Positions 42,467 through 51,131 of a stretch of DNA of 51,422 nucleotides are shown one piece after another. Below the pieces are notes generated by a model. It searched no databases. It was not told the DNA's origin and saw nothing but the letters and a program-made list of their open reading frames with translations. Origin of the DNA: Lachnospiraceae bacterium (GTDB taxonomy: Bacteria; Bacillota; Clostridia; Lachnospirales; Lachnospiraceae). Every line of letters starts with the position of its first letter. The stretch's first letter is position 1. The translations under genes were made by a program, and so were the position numbers. The DNA lies in NCBI GenBank assembly GCA_024681595.1, contig JAILAN010000145.1, positions 1 through 51,422 on the forward strand. Direction: 5' to 3'.

Positions 42467-43749
42467 TGAGCGTTAAACAGTTCATACCGTGTATTTATCT
42501 GAAAAATTCAGCAGCTGTAACCGGATTTAATGACGATACACTGATAAGTGCAGATCCCGAAAAGCTCTCTTCGATGTATTTTGAGAACGGAGCCGATTCT
42601 ATAATTGTATTTGATCTGTCCGCGGATGATGAATCACATGATGCGGCGATCGATATTATTAAACTCATATGTGACAGTGTGCCCATACCTGTTATAGGTG
42701 CCGGCAACATCAAAAGAACCGAAGATGTCAAAAAGCTTATCTATGCCGGCTGTAGGGCCGTTGCACTAAATTATTCAAAGCAGTCTAATATAGATCTTAG
42801 CAAAGAAGTAAGTCAAAGATTCGGCAAAGATAAGATCATGTGCTGTATCGATAAAGCTTCTGAAGTGACTGATAATACCTCAACGATCGATGAGTTTATA
42901 AGCGACATCATTCTTCTTAATGAACATTCGATCAAGGATATATACGGGATCAAAGATCATTCATTTATAGTAATGCTTCCTGATGTATCGCTGGATAAGA
43001 TCATCGAAATGTTTAAAAAAGACGAGATCTCCGGCATGACAGGCAGTGCAATAAACGCCAATTATGCCGAATTTGAGAATATAAAATCTCTATGTCTTGA
43101 AAACGGTATCGAAGTTAAAGTATTTGAACCTCAGATCAAATGGAGTGAACTAAAACTCAATTCGGATAATATGATCCCCGTGATCGTGCAGGATCATAAG
43201 ACCGATGAAGTTCTAATGCTTGCTTATATGAATGAAGAAGCTTATCTAAAGACACTTAAGACCATGAAAATGACTTACTTTTCAAGGTCGAGAAATGAAC
43301 TGTGGATAAAAGGAGAGACCTCCGGACACTATCAGTACTTAAAAGATCTTAAGGCCGACTGTGATAAAGACACTCTGCTTGCCCGGGTTCACCAGATAGG
43401 AGCTGCCTGCCATACAGGCTCTTATTCATGCTTTTTTAATGAAATAGTAAATTCCGATGAGGGATCTTCCAACCCGCTTAAAGTCTTTGAATCGGTAATG
43501 GCTGTAATACTTGACCGCAAGGAGCATCCTAAAGAGGGATCTTATACCAATTATCTTTTTGATAAGGGAATAGATAAGATACTCAAGAAGGTCGGAGAGG
43601 AAGCTACCGAGATAGTCATTGCAGCCAAAAATCCCAATGCCAATGAGATCAAATATGAAATATCGGATTTCCTTTATCATATGATGGTATTAATGGCTGA
43701 AAAAAACATTACCTGGGAAGATATCACGCAGGAACTGGACAAAAGATGA
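42463..43749 (+). CDS. hisIE: Triple fusion: degenerate HisF/HisA-like barrel, HisI and HisE
   Basis: 428 residues in three parts. About 3-215 resembles a HisF/HisA half-barrel enzyme ([22 protein letters not shown] near 76-97), but the first catalytic Asp of the IPCLD or IPAID motif is Tyr12 in IPCIYLKN; Asp130 in CCIDKAS is kept. About 229-325 is HisI, the phosphoribosyl-AMP cyclohydrolase, with [19 protein letters not shown] and zinc ligands in DCDKDTLL and [13 protein letters not shown]. About 338-428 is HisE, the phosphoribosyl-ATP pyrophosphatase ([16 protein letters not shown]). HisIE should be active. The barrel may be structural or regulatory. Full hisA, hisF, hisH and hisC are not in the window. 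Confidence 0.88.
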   Translation: MMSVKQFIPCIYLKNSAAVTGFNDDTLISADPEKLSSMYFENGADSIIVFDLSADDESHDAAIDIIKLICDSVPIPVIGAGNIKRTEDVKKLIYAGCRAVALNYSKQSNIDLSKEVSQRFGKDKIMCCIDKASEVTDNTSTIDEFISDIILLNEHSIKDIYGIKDHSFIVMLPDVSLDKIIEMFKKDEISGMTGSAINANYAEFENIKSLCLENGIEVKVFEPQIKWSELKLNSDNMIPVIVQDHKTDEVLMLAYMNEEAYLKTLKTMKMTYFSRSRNELWIKGETSGHYQYLKDLKADCDKDTLLARVHQIGAACHTGSYSCFFNEIVNSDEGSSNPLKVFESVMAVILDRKEHPKEGSYTNYLFDKGIDKILKKVGEEATEIVIAAKNPNANEIKYEISDFLYHMMVLMAEKNITWEDITQELDKR

Positions 43750-45617
43750 ATAATAAACTGGCTTTATCCGATGACATTCTTATGCAGATAGAAAAGCCGG
43801 CCAGATACATTGGAAATGAAGTCAATGCGGTATACAAAGATCCCGATAAGGTCGATATTCGTTTTGTAATGTGTTTTCCGGATGTCTATGAGATTGGAAT
43901 GTCCCATCTTGGAATACAGATTCTGTATGACATGTTCAATAAATTCGAGGATACATGGTGCGAGAGAGTATACAGCCCATGGACAGACCTTGATGCGATC
44001 ATGAGGAAGGAAAAACTTCCTCTTTTTGCATTGGAATCCCAGCAGCCGATCAAGGATTTTGATTTTCTCGGTATAACACTTCAATATGAAATGTGTTATA
44101 CGAACATATTACAAATACTGGATCTTTCAGGGATACCATTATATTCTGCTGACAGGACCTGGGATGATCCAATAGTGTTCGGAGGTGGCCCGTGTTCATA
44201 TAATCCCGAGCCAGTAGCCGATTTTTTCGATATTTTCTATATCGGAGAGGGTGAGACCAGATACAGGGAATTTCTGGATCTTTATAAATCATATCGTGAT
44301 ACGGGTATCTCCAGACGGGATTTCCTTATTAAAGCTGCTTCCATCCCCGGAATGTACGTTCCTTCATTATACGATATTTCATATAACGAAGACTGGACGA
44401 TCCGGGCGATCGATCCGGTCGATCCTTCTGTCCCCAAAACAGTTAAAAAAGAGCTGGTTAAAGATCTTGATAATACATATTTCCCAACCGCCCCCGTTAT
44501 CCCTTATCTTAAAAGCTTTTCAGACAGGATTAACCTGGAGATACAAAGGGGCTGTATCAGAGGATGTCGCTTTTGTCAGGCAGGACAGCTTTATCGTCCC
44601 GTAAGGGAAAGAAGCGTTGATTATCTTCTTGATACTGCAGTAAATTCGCTTAAAAATACCGGTTATGATGAGATAACATTAAGCTCGTTGAGTTCGTCTG
44701 ATTACTCGAGGCTTGATGAGCTTATTGAGAGGCTTATAATTTACTGCAATGACAATAATGTAAATATATCCCTCCCGTCTTTGAGAATCGATGCTTTTTC
44801 TCTTGATATTATGTCCAAGATCCAGGATATTAAAAAATCTTCACTGACATTTGCACCTGAAGCCGGTTCCCAAAGACTGCGCGATATCATTAATAAGAAT
44901 CTGACCAAAGAAAACATATTAAACGGCTGCGAACAGGCTTTTATGGGTGGATGGAATAAAGTCAAACTGTATTTCATGCTCGGACTGCCTTTTGAAAATG
45001 ACGATGATATACAAGCTATAGCATCCCTTGCAAATGAGATAGCGGCTCTTTATTACGAGACTGTACCCAAAGAAAAGCGTACGGGCAGGGTTCAGATAAC
45101 TGTTAGTACTTCATTCTTTGTTCCAAAGCCATTTACGGCTTTTCAGTGGTCACCTCAGGCAACACGAGAAGATTTTATAGATAAGGCATATAAGACACGT
45201 AAAGCGATCAGTGAAGTGTTGAATCAGAAATCTATAAAGTATAACTGGCATGAAACAGATACTTCTGTGCTTGAAGGTGTTTTTGCAAGGGGAGATCGAA
45301 GACTGTCCAGGGTAATTATGTCAGCATATAAAAAAGGATGCATGTATGATGCCTGGTCAGAAACATATAAAAATGATCTTTGGATAGAAGCATTTGATGA
45401 ATGCGGAATCTCAATGGATTTTTACACTACCAGAAACAGGGCGGATGATGAGATCTTCCCATGGGATATGATAGACTGTGGTGTATCAAAGAGCTTCCTG
45501 CTAAGGGAATATAAAAAAGCAAAAGAAGGAGTACCTTCTCCTAACTGTAAGGAAAAATGCAGCGGCTGCGGAGCCGCATCATTCGGCGTAGGTATATGCA
45601 GGACACATCAGCAGTAA
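43746..45617 (+). CDS. TIGR03960 family radical SAM protein
   Basis: 623 residues. An N-terminal B12-binding-like domain (about 30-200; [20 protein letters not shown] and [18 protein letters not shown]) precedes a radical SAM domain with the [4Fe-4S] motif CIRGCRFC, giving Cys270, Cys274 and Cys277. [18 protein letters not shown] (about 370-387) and [11 protein letters not shown] are typical. The C-terminus has a Cys cluster ([18 protein letters not shown]) near 600-617. This family is fused to, or adjacent to, DUF2344 proteins as here, and next to RNase E/G; a role in RNA or ribosome modification is suspected but not proven. It overlaps hisIE by four bases. Confidence 0.88.
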   Translation: MNNKLALSDDILMQIEKPARYIGNEVNAVYKDPDKVDIRFVMCFPDVYEIGMSHLGIQILYDMFNKFEDTWCERVYSPWTDLDAIMRKEKLPLFALESQQPIKDFDFLGITLQYEMCYTNILQILDLSGIPLYSADRTWDDPIVFGGGPCSYNPEPVADFFDIFYIGEGETRYREFLDLYKSYRDTGISRRDFLIKAASIPGMYVPSLYDISYNEDWTIRAIDPVDPSVPKTVKKELVKDLDNTYFPTAPVIPYLKSFSDRINLEIQRGCIRGCRFCQAGQLYRPVRERSVDYLLDTAVNSLKNTGYDEITLSSLSSSDYSRLDELIERLIIYCNDNNVNISLPSLRIDAFSLDIMSKIQDIKKSSLTFAPEAGSQRLRDIINKNLTKENILNGCEQAFMGGWNKVKLYFMLGLPFENDDDIQAIASLANEIAALYYETVPKEKRTGRVQITVSTSFFVPKPFTAFQWSPQATREDFIDKAYKTRKAISEVLNQKSIKYNWHETDTSVLEGVFARGDRRLSRVIMSAYKKGCMYDAWSETYKNDLWIEAFDECGISMDFYTTRNRADDEIFPWDMIDCGVSKSFLLREYKKAKEGVPSPNCKEKCSGCGAASFGVGICRTHQQ

Positions 45618-46309
45618 AATACAGAATTAAATTCATAAAAGACGGTGCATTAAGATATATCAGCCATCTGGATGTTATGAGATACTTTCAGAAGGTATTT
45701 AAAAGAGCCGATCTTCCTGTCAAGTATTCAGAAGGTTTTTCACCACACCAGCTGCTATCTTTTGCTTATCCGTTATCACTAGGTTATACATCTGAAGGAG
45801 AATATCTCGATATAGTGCTGACCGAAGAAGTCAATATCGATGATGCTTTAAGAACACTGAATGAAGTTTCATCTGAAGGCCTTAAGATAAGAGCGATTAA
45901 AAAACTTCCTGAAAAAGCGCCGAATTGCATGTCCAGCGTGTTTGCTGCCTCCTATGATATTACGGTAAGGCAGAAGATAAGTCTTTGTGATGATTTTGTC
46001 AAAAAATCCATTGACTTTCTTAGTCAAGAGACCATCCCGGTCAATAAGCCGAAGAAAAAGGGCGGGGGTTTTTTATCAATGGATCTTAAGAAATATATAT
46101 ACGATTTCAGATTTGTTGATGACAGAACACTGTATATTCTCTTAAATTCCGGCTCTGAGACAAATATCAGACCTGATTTTGTCATGGATCTTTTATGCAA
46201 TAACTGCGGAATTGAGCTAAGTGATAATCCTTATGAAATACATCGTATAGATATCTATGAAAACGCTTCTTCCGAAGAAGGCAGAATTGAATTGAGGACT
46301 CTTATATAA
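45596..46309 (+). CDS. TIGR03936 / DUF2344 family protein
   Basis: 237 residues from ATG 45596 ([17 protein letters not shown]), inside the 3' end of the radical SAM gene; a longer frame from 45557 would only add residues that look like a frame-shifted part of the SAM Cys cluster. YRIKFIKDGALRYISHLD, MRYFQKVFKRADLPVKYSEG (about 30-49) and LSFAYPLSLGYTSEGEYLD are the DUF2344 signature. In many bacteria it is fused to the C-terminus of the TIGR03960 protein, so the two chains probably act together. The function is unknown. The next gene begins at the base after its stop. Confidence 0.87.
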   Translation: MQDTSAVKYRIKFIKDGALRYISHLDVMRYFQKVFKRADLPVKYSEGFSPHQLLSFAYPLSLGYTSEGEYLDIVLTEEVNIDDALRTLNEVSSEGLKIRAIKKLPEKAPNCMSSVFAASYDITVRQKISLCDDFVKKSIDFLSQETIPVNKPKKKGGGFLSMDLKKYIYDFRFVDDRTLYILLNSGSETNIRPDFVMDLLCNNCGIELSDNPYEIHRIDIYENASSEEGRIELRTLI

Positions 46310-47464
46310 ATGGGAAAAGTTGTTATTACTAAGCTTTATGAAACTCATATACTGTTTCTTTTTGATAACGAATTTGAGCTTCAGGGACTAAAAGCATATT
46401 CAAATTCAGATGTAGATTCCGTTTACATCGGAAGAATAGAAGAGATTAACAAAGGCTTAAATGCTGCATTTATTTCTATCGGAAATAAAAAAATGGTTTT
46501 TGTGCCCCTTGATGAACTTGACAAAAAAACAGCTAAATGCGGTAATACTCTGCCAGTACAGATAAAAACGGATGCTTTAAAGACTAAACTGCCGACAGCC
46601 ACTGCATCTATCTGCATTCCCGGCGAGTACTGTGTCATACATATCGGCGGAAAGGGCATTCATTATTCTAAAAAAATCTCTTCAAAAGACAGATCATTAT
46701 TATCAGCTGCTCTTTCTGATATCGAAATCAAGGGCATGACGGATAACGGTATTGTAATAAGGACAAATGCTGAGTATCTTGCCGGAAAGGATATAGTTCC
46801 ATTAACCGATGAATTAAAAGCGCTTTTAAAGATTTCGGAACGTATCGTCAAAAGATCTGCAACTGCCCGCTTACATACCTCTTTGTATAAAAACGACAAC
46901 AATATCGGAAACGAGATTTTAAAGCTCAACACTGATGATTATGAAGATATAATCACTGACGATAAAAAGACATATGATAAACTGTGTAAAATTGATGTTC
47001 TTAAGAACAAAAACATCAAGCTGTATTCAGATGAGGCTGTATCCTTAGTCAACCTGTATTCTTTAAAAACGCATATAGACAGGATACTTGATAAGAACGT
47101 TTATCTTAAATGCGGCGGTCATCTGGTTATTGAAAGCACTGAAGCATTTACGGTCATTGACGTTAATTCCGGAAAAGTTCCCGGAAAAAACAAGGACCCT
47201 GAAAACTATTATTATAAAGTCAACAAAGAAGCGGCAGCTGAGGTGTCTCGTCAGATAATACTGCGTAATCTGTCAGGCATAATACTCGTTGATTTTATCA
47301 ACATGAGTGTAAATGCTCATAATGAGTCGTTGTTGAAACTGCTATCTGAAGAACTGGCCAGGGATAAGCTTAAAGCTTCTGTTATAGATATGACAAAGCT
47401 CGGAATAGTTGAAATAACTCGTAAAAAGGTTGATCTATCGCTTGACAAGATAATATCACTCTGA
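46310..47464 (+). CDS. rng: RNase E/G family ribonuclease, short form
   Basis: 384-residue endoribonuclease of the RNase E/G family, acting on mRNA or rRNA 5' ends. An S1 domain (about 36-115; VYIGRIEEINKGLNAAFISIG) is followed by RNase H-like and DNase I-like parts. Both catalytic Asp residues are kept: Asp284 in TVIDVNSG and Asp328 in LVDFINM, 44 apart as in E. coli (303 and 346). The protein stops about 100 residues earlier than E. coli RNase G: the CPxCxG zinc-link and small domain that build the tetramer are missing, a form seen in Clostridia. The gene start touches the DUF2344 stop. Its 3' end carries the rplU promoter. Confidence 0.88.
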   Translation: MGKVVITKLYETHILFLFDNEFELQGLKAYSNSDVDSVYIGRIEEINKGLNAAFISIGNKKMVFVPLDELDKKTAKCGNTLPVQIKTDALKTKLPTATASICIPGEYCVIHIGGKGIHYSKKISSKDRSLLSAALSDIEIKGMTDNGIVIRTNAEYLAGKDIVPLTDELKALLKISERIVKRSATARLHTSLYKNDNNIGNEILKLNTDDYEDIITDDKKTYDKLCKIDVLKNKNIKLYSDEAVSLVNLYSLKTHIDRILDKNVYLKCGGHLVIESTEAFTVIDVNSGKVPGKNKDPENYYYKVNKEAAAEVSRQIILRNLSGIILVDFINMSVNAHNESLLKLLSEELARDKLKASVIDMTKLGIVEITRKKVDLSLDKIISL

Positions 47465-47470
47465 TATAAG
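47442..47470 (+). promoter_or_regulatory. SigA-type promoter of rplU-prp-rpmA
   Basis: TTGACA (47442-47447), 17 bases, TATAAG (47465-47470), overlapping the end of the RNase gene. Transcription should start near 47477, at the beginning of the structured leader. Confidence 0.72.
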
Positions 47471-47476
47471 TAAATA

Positions 47477-47566
47477 GTATGCCGCTTAGTGGGGCTATAA
47501 GTGCGTAAGCCGCCGTAACTAGCGAGTTACTTAAGGTTTGGCCTTAAGTGAAAGGAGGTAGACCAT
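47477..47566 (+). promoter_or_regulatory. L21 leader RNA (ribosomal protein leader upstream of rplU)
   Basis: About 90 bases between the promoter and the L21 start fold into adjacent hairpins: GGCT/AGCC (47493-47496 with 47508-47511), GTAACT/AGTTAC with AGCG loop (47515-47530) and CTTAAGG/CCTTAAG (47530-47548), then AAAGGAGG. Position, size and layout match the Firmicutes L21 leader family, thought to allow autoregulation. A covariance-model search was not possible here. Confidence 0.72.
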
Positions 47567-47875
47567 ATGTACGCTATAATCGCAACAGGCGGAAAGCAGT
47601 ATAAGGTTTCCGAAGGTGATGTGATCAAGGTTGAAAAGCTTGATGTCAAAGAAGGCGATACTGTTACATTCGACAGTGTTGTCGCAGTATGTAATGATGG
47701 CAGTGTCAAAGTAGCTGACGATGTTAAGAGTGCTTCTGTTTCAGGCAAGTGCTTATCTCAGGGACGTGACAAAAAAGTCATCGTATATAAGTACAAGAGA
47801 AAGTCTGGATATCATAAAAAGAACGGTCACAGACAAGCATACACTCAGGTAAAGATTGAAAAAATCAATGCATAG
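47567..47875 (+). CDS. rplU: 50S ribosomal protein L21
   Basis: 102 residues, the usual length. MYAIIATGGKQYKVSEGDVI is the family start, and YKRKSGYHKKNGHRQAYTQVKI near the end is the L21 signature, which binds 23S rRNA. A strong AAAGGAGG lies eight bases before ATG 47567. The gene is preceded by its leader and promoter, and it heads the conserved order rplU-prp-rpmA. Confidence 0.98.
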   Translation: MYAIIATGGKQYKVSEGDVIKVEKLDVKEGDTVTFDSVVAVCNDGSVKVADDVKSASVSGKCLSQGRDKKVIVYKYKRKSGYHKKNGHRQAYTQVKIEKINA

Positions 47876-47884
47876 TGTATAAAT

Positions 47885-48229
47885 ATGACTACAGTTACCT
47901 TTTATAAAAGCAATGATGTTTATACCGGTTTCATAGCCGAGGGACATGCATGTTTCGGCGATTACGGTAAGGATATCATATGTGCTTCAATATCTGTATT
48001 GATCATTAATACGATCAATTCAATTGAAGAATTCTGCGAAGACAGTTTTGATCTTACGGAAAATGAGGATAAAGGGATCCTTGGTATTGAACTTAAGGAT
48101 TTGACTAATCCTGATACGCAGCTTCTTATTAAATCCCTGAAGCTTGGGCTTGACGGTATCTGTAGTGAGTACGGAAAAAAGTATCTTTATGTAAAAACCA
48201 AGGAGGTAAACGATAATGTTAAAGCTTAA
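47885..48229 (+). CDS. prp: Ribosomal-processing cysteine protease Prp
   Basis: 114 residues with the catalytic pair in [18 protein letters not shown] (about 19-36): His20 and Cys32, in the expected spacing. Prp removes the N-terminal extension of L27 in Firmicutes, and the next gene encodes an L27 with such an extension. It lies nine bases after rplU and its end overlaps rpmA by 14 bases, carrying the rpmA SD (AGGAGG). Confidence 0.94.
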   Translation: MTTVTFYKSNDVYTGFIAEGHACFGDYGKDIICASISVLIINTINSIEEFCEDSFDLTENEDKGILGIELKDLTNPDTQLLIKSLKLGLDGICSEYGKKYLYVKTKEVNDNVKA

Positions 48230-48500
48230 CCTTCAATTTTTCGCTCATAAAAAAGGAATGGGTTCTACCAAGAACGGCAGAGACTCAGAGAGTAAGAGAT
48301 TAGGAGCTAAGCGCGCTGACGGTCAGTTCGTCAAGGCCGGTAACATCTTGTACAGACAGCGCGGAACTAAGATACATCCCGGAATCAATGTTGGTATAGG
48401 TGGTGATGATACCTTATTTGCCAAGGTTGACGGTGTACTTAAGTTTGAAAGAGTTGGCAGAGACAGGAAACAGGCTTCTGTTTATCCGGTCGAAAAGTAG
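48216..48500 (+). CDS. rpmA: 50S ribosomal protein L27 with cleavable N-terminal extension
   Basis: 94 residues. It begins [20 protein letters not shown]: the stretch ending in LQFF, before AHKKG, is the Prp cleavage extension of Firmicutes L27. The mature protein then starts with the Ala-His-Lys-Lys tail that reaches the peptidyl-transferase centre. The core motif [19 protein letters not shown] follows. AGGAGG at 48201-48206 serves ATG 48216. A strong terminator follows the stop. Confidence 0.98.
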   Translation: MLKLNLQFFAHKKGMGSTKNGRDSESKRLGAKRADGQFVKAGNILYRQRGTKIHPGINVGIGGDDTLFAKVDGVLKFERVGRDRKQASVYPVEK

Positions 48501-48506
48501 TTTTTT

Positions 48507-48535
48507 AAGGCTCCGGTTTTTCCGGAGCCTTTTTG
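48507..48535 (+). terminator. Rho-independent terminator between rpmA and obg
   Basis: Perfect 10-base stem AAGGCTCCGG / CCGGAGCCTT (48507-48516 and 48522-48531), loop TTTTT, T tract to 48534. The 3' arm contains GGAG (48524-48527), the only Shine-Dalgarno-like sequence near the obg start. Confidence 0.88.
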
Positions 48536-48544
48536 GTTAATCAC

Positions 48545-49837
48545 ATGTTCAATGACAGAGCAAAAATATATGTCAGATCCGGAAAAGGCGGTGACGGGCA
48601 TGTCTCATTCAGACGTGAAAAATACGTTCCTAACGGAGGCCCTGATGGCGGTGATGGCGGTAATGGCGGAAGCGTATATCTTGAGATCGACGAGGGTATG
48701 AATACCCTGGCCGACTATCGTCACGTTCGAAAGTATAAAGCCGAGGACGGACAGGACGGCGGAAAAAAAAGATGTCGAGGCAGAAACGGCCAGGATCTCA
48801 TCTTAAAAATGCCTGAAGGAACGGTAGTAAAGGAAGCGCAAAGCGGAAAAGTCATAACTGATCTATCCGGTAATAACCGCAGATTTTTATTGATCAGCGG
48901 CGGAAGAGGAGGCAAAGGAAACCAGCATTATGCCACAAGCACTATGCAGGCACCCAAATATGCCCAGCCGGGCGGAGAGGCCGTTGAACTTGAACTATTG
49001 CTCGAATTAAAACTCCTTGCTGATGTCGGACTTGTTGGATTGCCTAATGTTGGCAAATCAACATTTCTGACCAAGGTTTCAAATGCTCGCCCGGAGATTG
49101 CAAATTACCATTTCACAACGATCAATCCTCACCTTGGTGTAGTTGATTTAAACGGTATCGAGCCCTTTGTCATAGCAGATATTCCTGGACTTATAGAGGG
49201 GGCCAGTGAGGGTGCCGGTCTCGGTCACGAATTTCTTCGTCATATCGAAAGAACACGTGTGCTGATCCACATACTAGATGCTTCAGGAAGTGAAGGCCGT
49301 GATCCGGTTGAAGATTATTACACCATAAACAAAGAACTTGAGGAATATAATCCTGAAATCTTAAATAAGAAAATGGTAATAGCTGCCAATAAAACCGACT
49401 GTATAACTGATCCCGGTCAGGATGATCCTCTCTCACGAATAAAAAATGAATTTGAGCCTAAGGGAATAAAGGTATTTCCGATATGTGCCCTTTCGGGAGA
49501 CGGACTGTTGCCTCTTCTTGGTGAAGTTTCAAAGCTCCTCGAGGAAACTTCCGAACATGAGATCACATTTAAACAGGAATTCTTCCCTGAATTTATGATC
49601 GCTTCTTCGGATGAACCTTTTACCGTCAGATATGACGAGGAGAACAATGAGTATATCATTGAAGGGCCCCGGATCGAAAAGATGCTGGGATATACAAATC
49701 TTGATTCTGAAAGAGGCTTTGTTTTCTTTCAGAATTTCCTCAAGGATAATATGATCTTAGATGAGCTCGTAAAATGCGGTATTAAAGAAGGCGATATTGT
49801 CAGAATCTACGATATGACCTTTGAATATTATGAATAA
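48545..49837 (+). CDS. obg: GTPase Obg
   Basis: Essential GTPase in 50S assembly and stress control. 430 residues from ATG 48545. The glycine-rich OBG domain (about 1-158) starts MFNDRAKIYVRSGKGGDG and contains PNGGPDGGDGG. The G domain (about 160-330) has GLPNVGKSTF (G1), DIPGLIEGA (G3) and AANKTD (G4). The C-terminal OCT domain is about 355-425. A TTG at 48533 with GGAG five bases upstream would give MVNH plus the same protein; family alignment favours the ATG, which has no SD of its own. It lies directly after a terminator without an obvious promoter. Confidence 0.95.
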   Translation: MFNDRAKIYVRSGKGGDGHVSFRREKYVPNGGPDGGDGGNGGSVYLEIDEGMNTLADYRHVRKYKAEDGQDGGKKRCRGRNGQDLILKMPEGTVVKEAQSGKVITDLSGNNRRFLLISGGRGGKGNQHYATSTMQAPKYAQPGGEAVELELLLELKLLADVGLVGLPNVGKSTFLTKVSNARPEIANYHFTTINPHLGVVDLNGIEPFVIADIPGLIEGASEGAGLGHEFLRHIERTRVLIHILDASGSEGRDPVEDYYTINKELEEYNPEILNKKMVIAANKTDCITDPGQDDPLSRIKNEFEPKGIKVFPICALSGDGLLPLLGEVSKLLEETSEHEITFKQEFFPEFMIASSDEPFTVRYDEENNEYIIEGPRIEKMLGYTNLDSERGFVFFQNFLKDNMILDELVKCGIKEGDIVRIYDMTFEYYE

Positions 49838-49846
49838 AGGAGAAAT

Positions 49847-50137
49847 ATGACCAGTAAACAAAGAGCATATCTGAAAGGCCTTGCCATGAATATAGAAAGT
49901 GTTTTTCAGATAGGTAAATCATCCCTGACTCCACAGATGACCGACGCTGTAAGCGAATGCCTGGCAAAGAGAGAACTTATAAAGATTTCTGTTCTAAAAA
50001 ACTGTGCCGACGATCCGTTTGAATTATCAGAGATACTTAAAGAACGCACGGGATCTGAGGTGGTTCAGGTTATCGGTAAAAAAATAGTTTTATATAAAAG
50101 AAACAACAAGAATCCTAAAATAGAGCTGCCAAAGTAA
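49847..50137 (+). CDS. yhbY: CRM-domain RNA-binding protein YhbY
   Basis: 96-residue ribosome-assembly factor binding pre-50S particles. MTSKQRAYLKGLAMNIESVFQ and IGKSSLTPQMTDAVSECLAKRELIKI are the family pattern; the GxxG RNA-binding loop of the CRM fold appears as IGKS, near residues 24-27. AAAGGAG lies nine bases before ATG 49847. In Firmicutes this gene is normally followed by nadD, but here yqeK starts two bases after its stop codon. Confidence 0.93.
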   Translation: MTSKQRAYLKGLAMNIESVFQIGKSSLTPQMTDAVSECLAKRELIKISVLKNCADDPFELSEILKERTGSEVVQVIGKKIVLYKRNNKNPKIELPK

Positions 50138-50138
50138 T

Positions 50139-50717
50139 ATGAAGATCGACAAGATAGAAGAAAAAATCAAAAAAGTGCAGTCAGAAAAGAGATATGCACA
50201 TACCAAAGGTGTTCAATATACAGCAATGTGTCTGGCCATGAAATATGACGAGGATATTGAAAAAGCGTCTTTAGCCGGCCTTTTACACGATTGTGCAAAA
50301 CATCTGTCCGACGAGAAATTGATAACGTTATGTGATGATAACGGGATCACAATAACAGATGTTGAAAGGCAGAATCCTTTTTTACTTCATGGCAAAGTAG
50401 GAGCTTTAATAGCCAGAAAGAAATTCAAACTAAATGATGAAGATCTTTTAAATGCGATCACCTACCACACCACCGGAAGACCCGGAATGTCTTTGCTTGA
50501 AAAGATCGTATTTGTGGCTGATTATATTGAACCGGGACGCAGCAGCGCTGTTAACTTAAGAGCTATCAGAAAACTTGCATTTGAAGATTTAGATCTGACC
50601 ATTGTAAAGATTTCCTCGGATACTCTTAATTATCTGAACAAGAAAAAAGCGGCTGTGGATCCTATGACCCGTGAAACATATGATTATTATATGAAAGAGA
50701 GTGTGATCAATGGCTGA
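50139..50717 (+). CDS. yqeK: HD-domain protein YqeK, probable symmetrical diadenosine tetraphosphatase
   Basis: 192 residues with an HD fold: YAHTKGVQYTAMCLA near 19-33, the metal-binding pair HDCAKHLSDE near 50-59, LLHGKVGALIA and TYHTTGRPGM near 108-117, then VFVADYIEPGR. It carries the HD motif layout of YqeK/Ap4A hydrolases that cut Ap4A into two ADP. It lies between yhbY and rsfS, overlapping rsfS by eight bases. The usual upstream neighbour nadD is absent. Confidence 0.9.
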   Translation: MKIDKIEEKIKKVQSEKRYAHTKGVQYTAMCLAMKYDEDIEKASLAGLLHDCAKHLSDEKLITLCDDNGITITDVERQNPFLLHGKVGALIARKKFKLNDEDLLNAITYHTTGRPGMSLLEKIVFVADYIEPGRSSAVNLRAIRKLAFEDLDLTIVKISSDTLNYLNKKKAAVDPMTRETYDYYMKESVING

Positions 50718-51066
50718 ATCATATACCGACAGATTAAAAGATACCGTAACAGCATTAGCAGGCAGGCTTGATGAAAAAAAAGCCAACGATATCCGTGTCC
50801 TTGACATCAGCAAAGTATCCGTAATGGCTGATTATTTTCTGATAACATCGGGAAACAATAAAAATCATATTCAAATGCTAAGTGACGAGACCGACAGATT
50901 TCTTTCTTCAAAAGGTCTTCAATTAAAGCAGATCGAGGGATATGACAGTGCAGGTTGGATACTTCTGGATTTCGGTGATGTCATAGTTCATATTTTCGAT
51001 AAGGAGAATCGTCTGTTCTATGATCTTGAAAGGATCTGGAAAGACGGTACGCCCCTTACAATTTGA
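50710..51066 (+). CDS. rsfS: Ribosomal silencing factor RsfS
   Basis: 118-residue factor that binds L14 and blocks subunit joining under starvation. LDISKVSVMADYFLITSGNN near 31-50, IEGYDSAGWILLDFGDVIVH (about 77-96) and the ending LFYDLERIWKDGTP are family hallmarks. It overlaps yqeK by eight bases. Its TGA stop lies in the -35 box of the next gene. Confidence 0.96.
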   Translation: MAESYTDRLKDTVTALAGRLDEKKANDIRVLDISKVSVMADYFLITSGNNKNHIQMLSDETDRFLSSKGLQLKQIEGYDSAGWILLDFGDVIVHIFDKENRLFYDLERIWKDGTPLTI

Positions 51067-51118
51067 CATTATTTTATATGTGATGTATATTTTTACAAAA
51101 TATTTGTGTTAACACAAA
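51063..51118 (+). promoter_or_regulatory. Promoter and palindromic operator of the Liv-type lipoprotein gene
   Basis: TTGACA (51063-51068), 17 bases, TATATT (51086-51091). The perfect 16-base palindrome TTTGTGTTAACACAAA (51103-51118) lies just downstream of the predicted start of transcription and runs into the SD AAAGGAGG (51116-51123). A repressor binding here could block initiation, or the hairpin could mask the SD in the mRNA. Confidence 0.65.
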
Positions 51119-51131
51119 GGAGGATACTATT

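Noticed and set aside
51103-51118. Rex-type operator
   Set aside because: Rex sites have TTGTGAA and TTCACAA arms with a longer spacer; here TTGTG and CACAA are only four bases apart.
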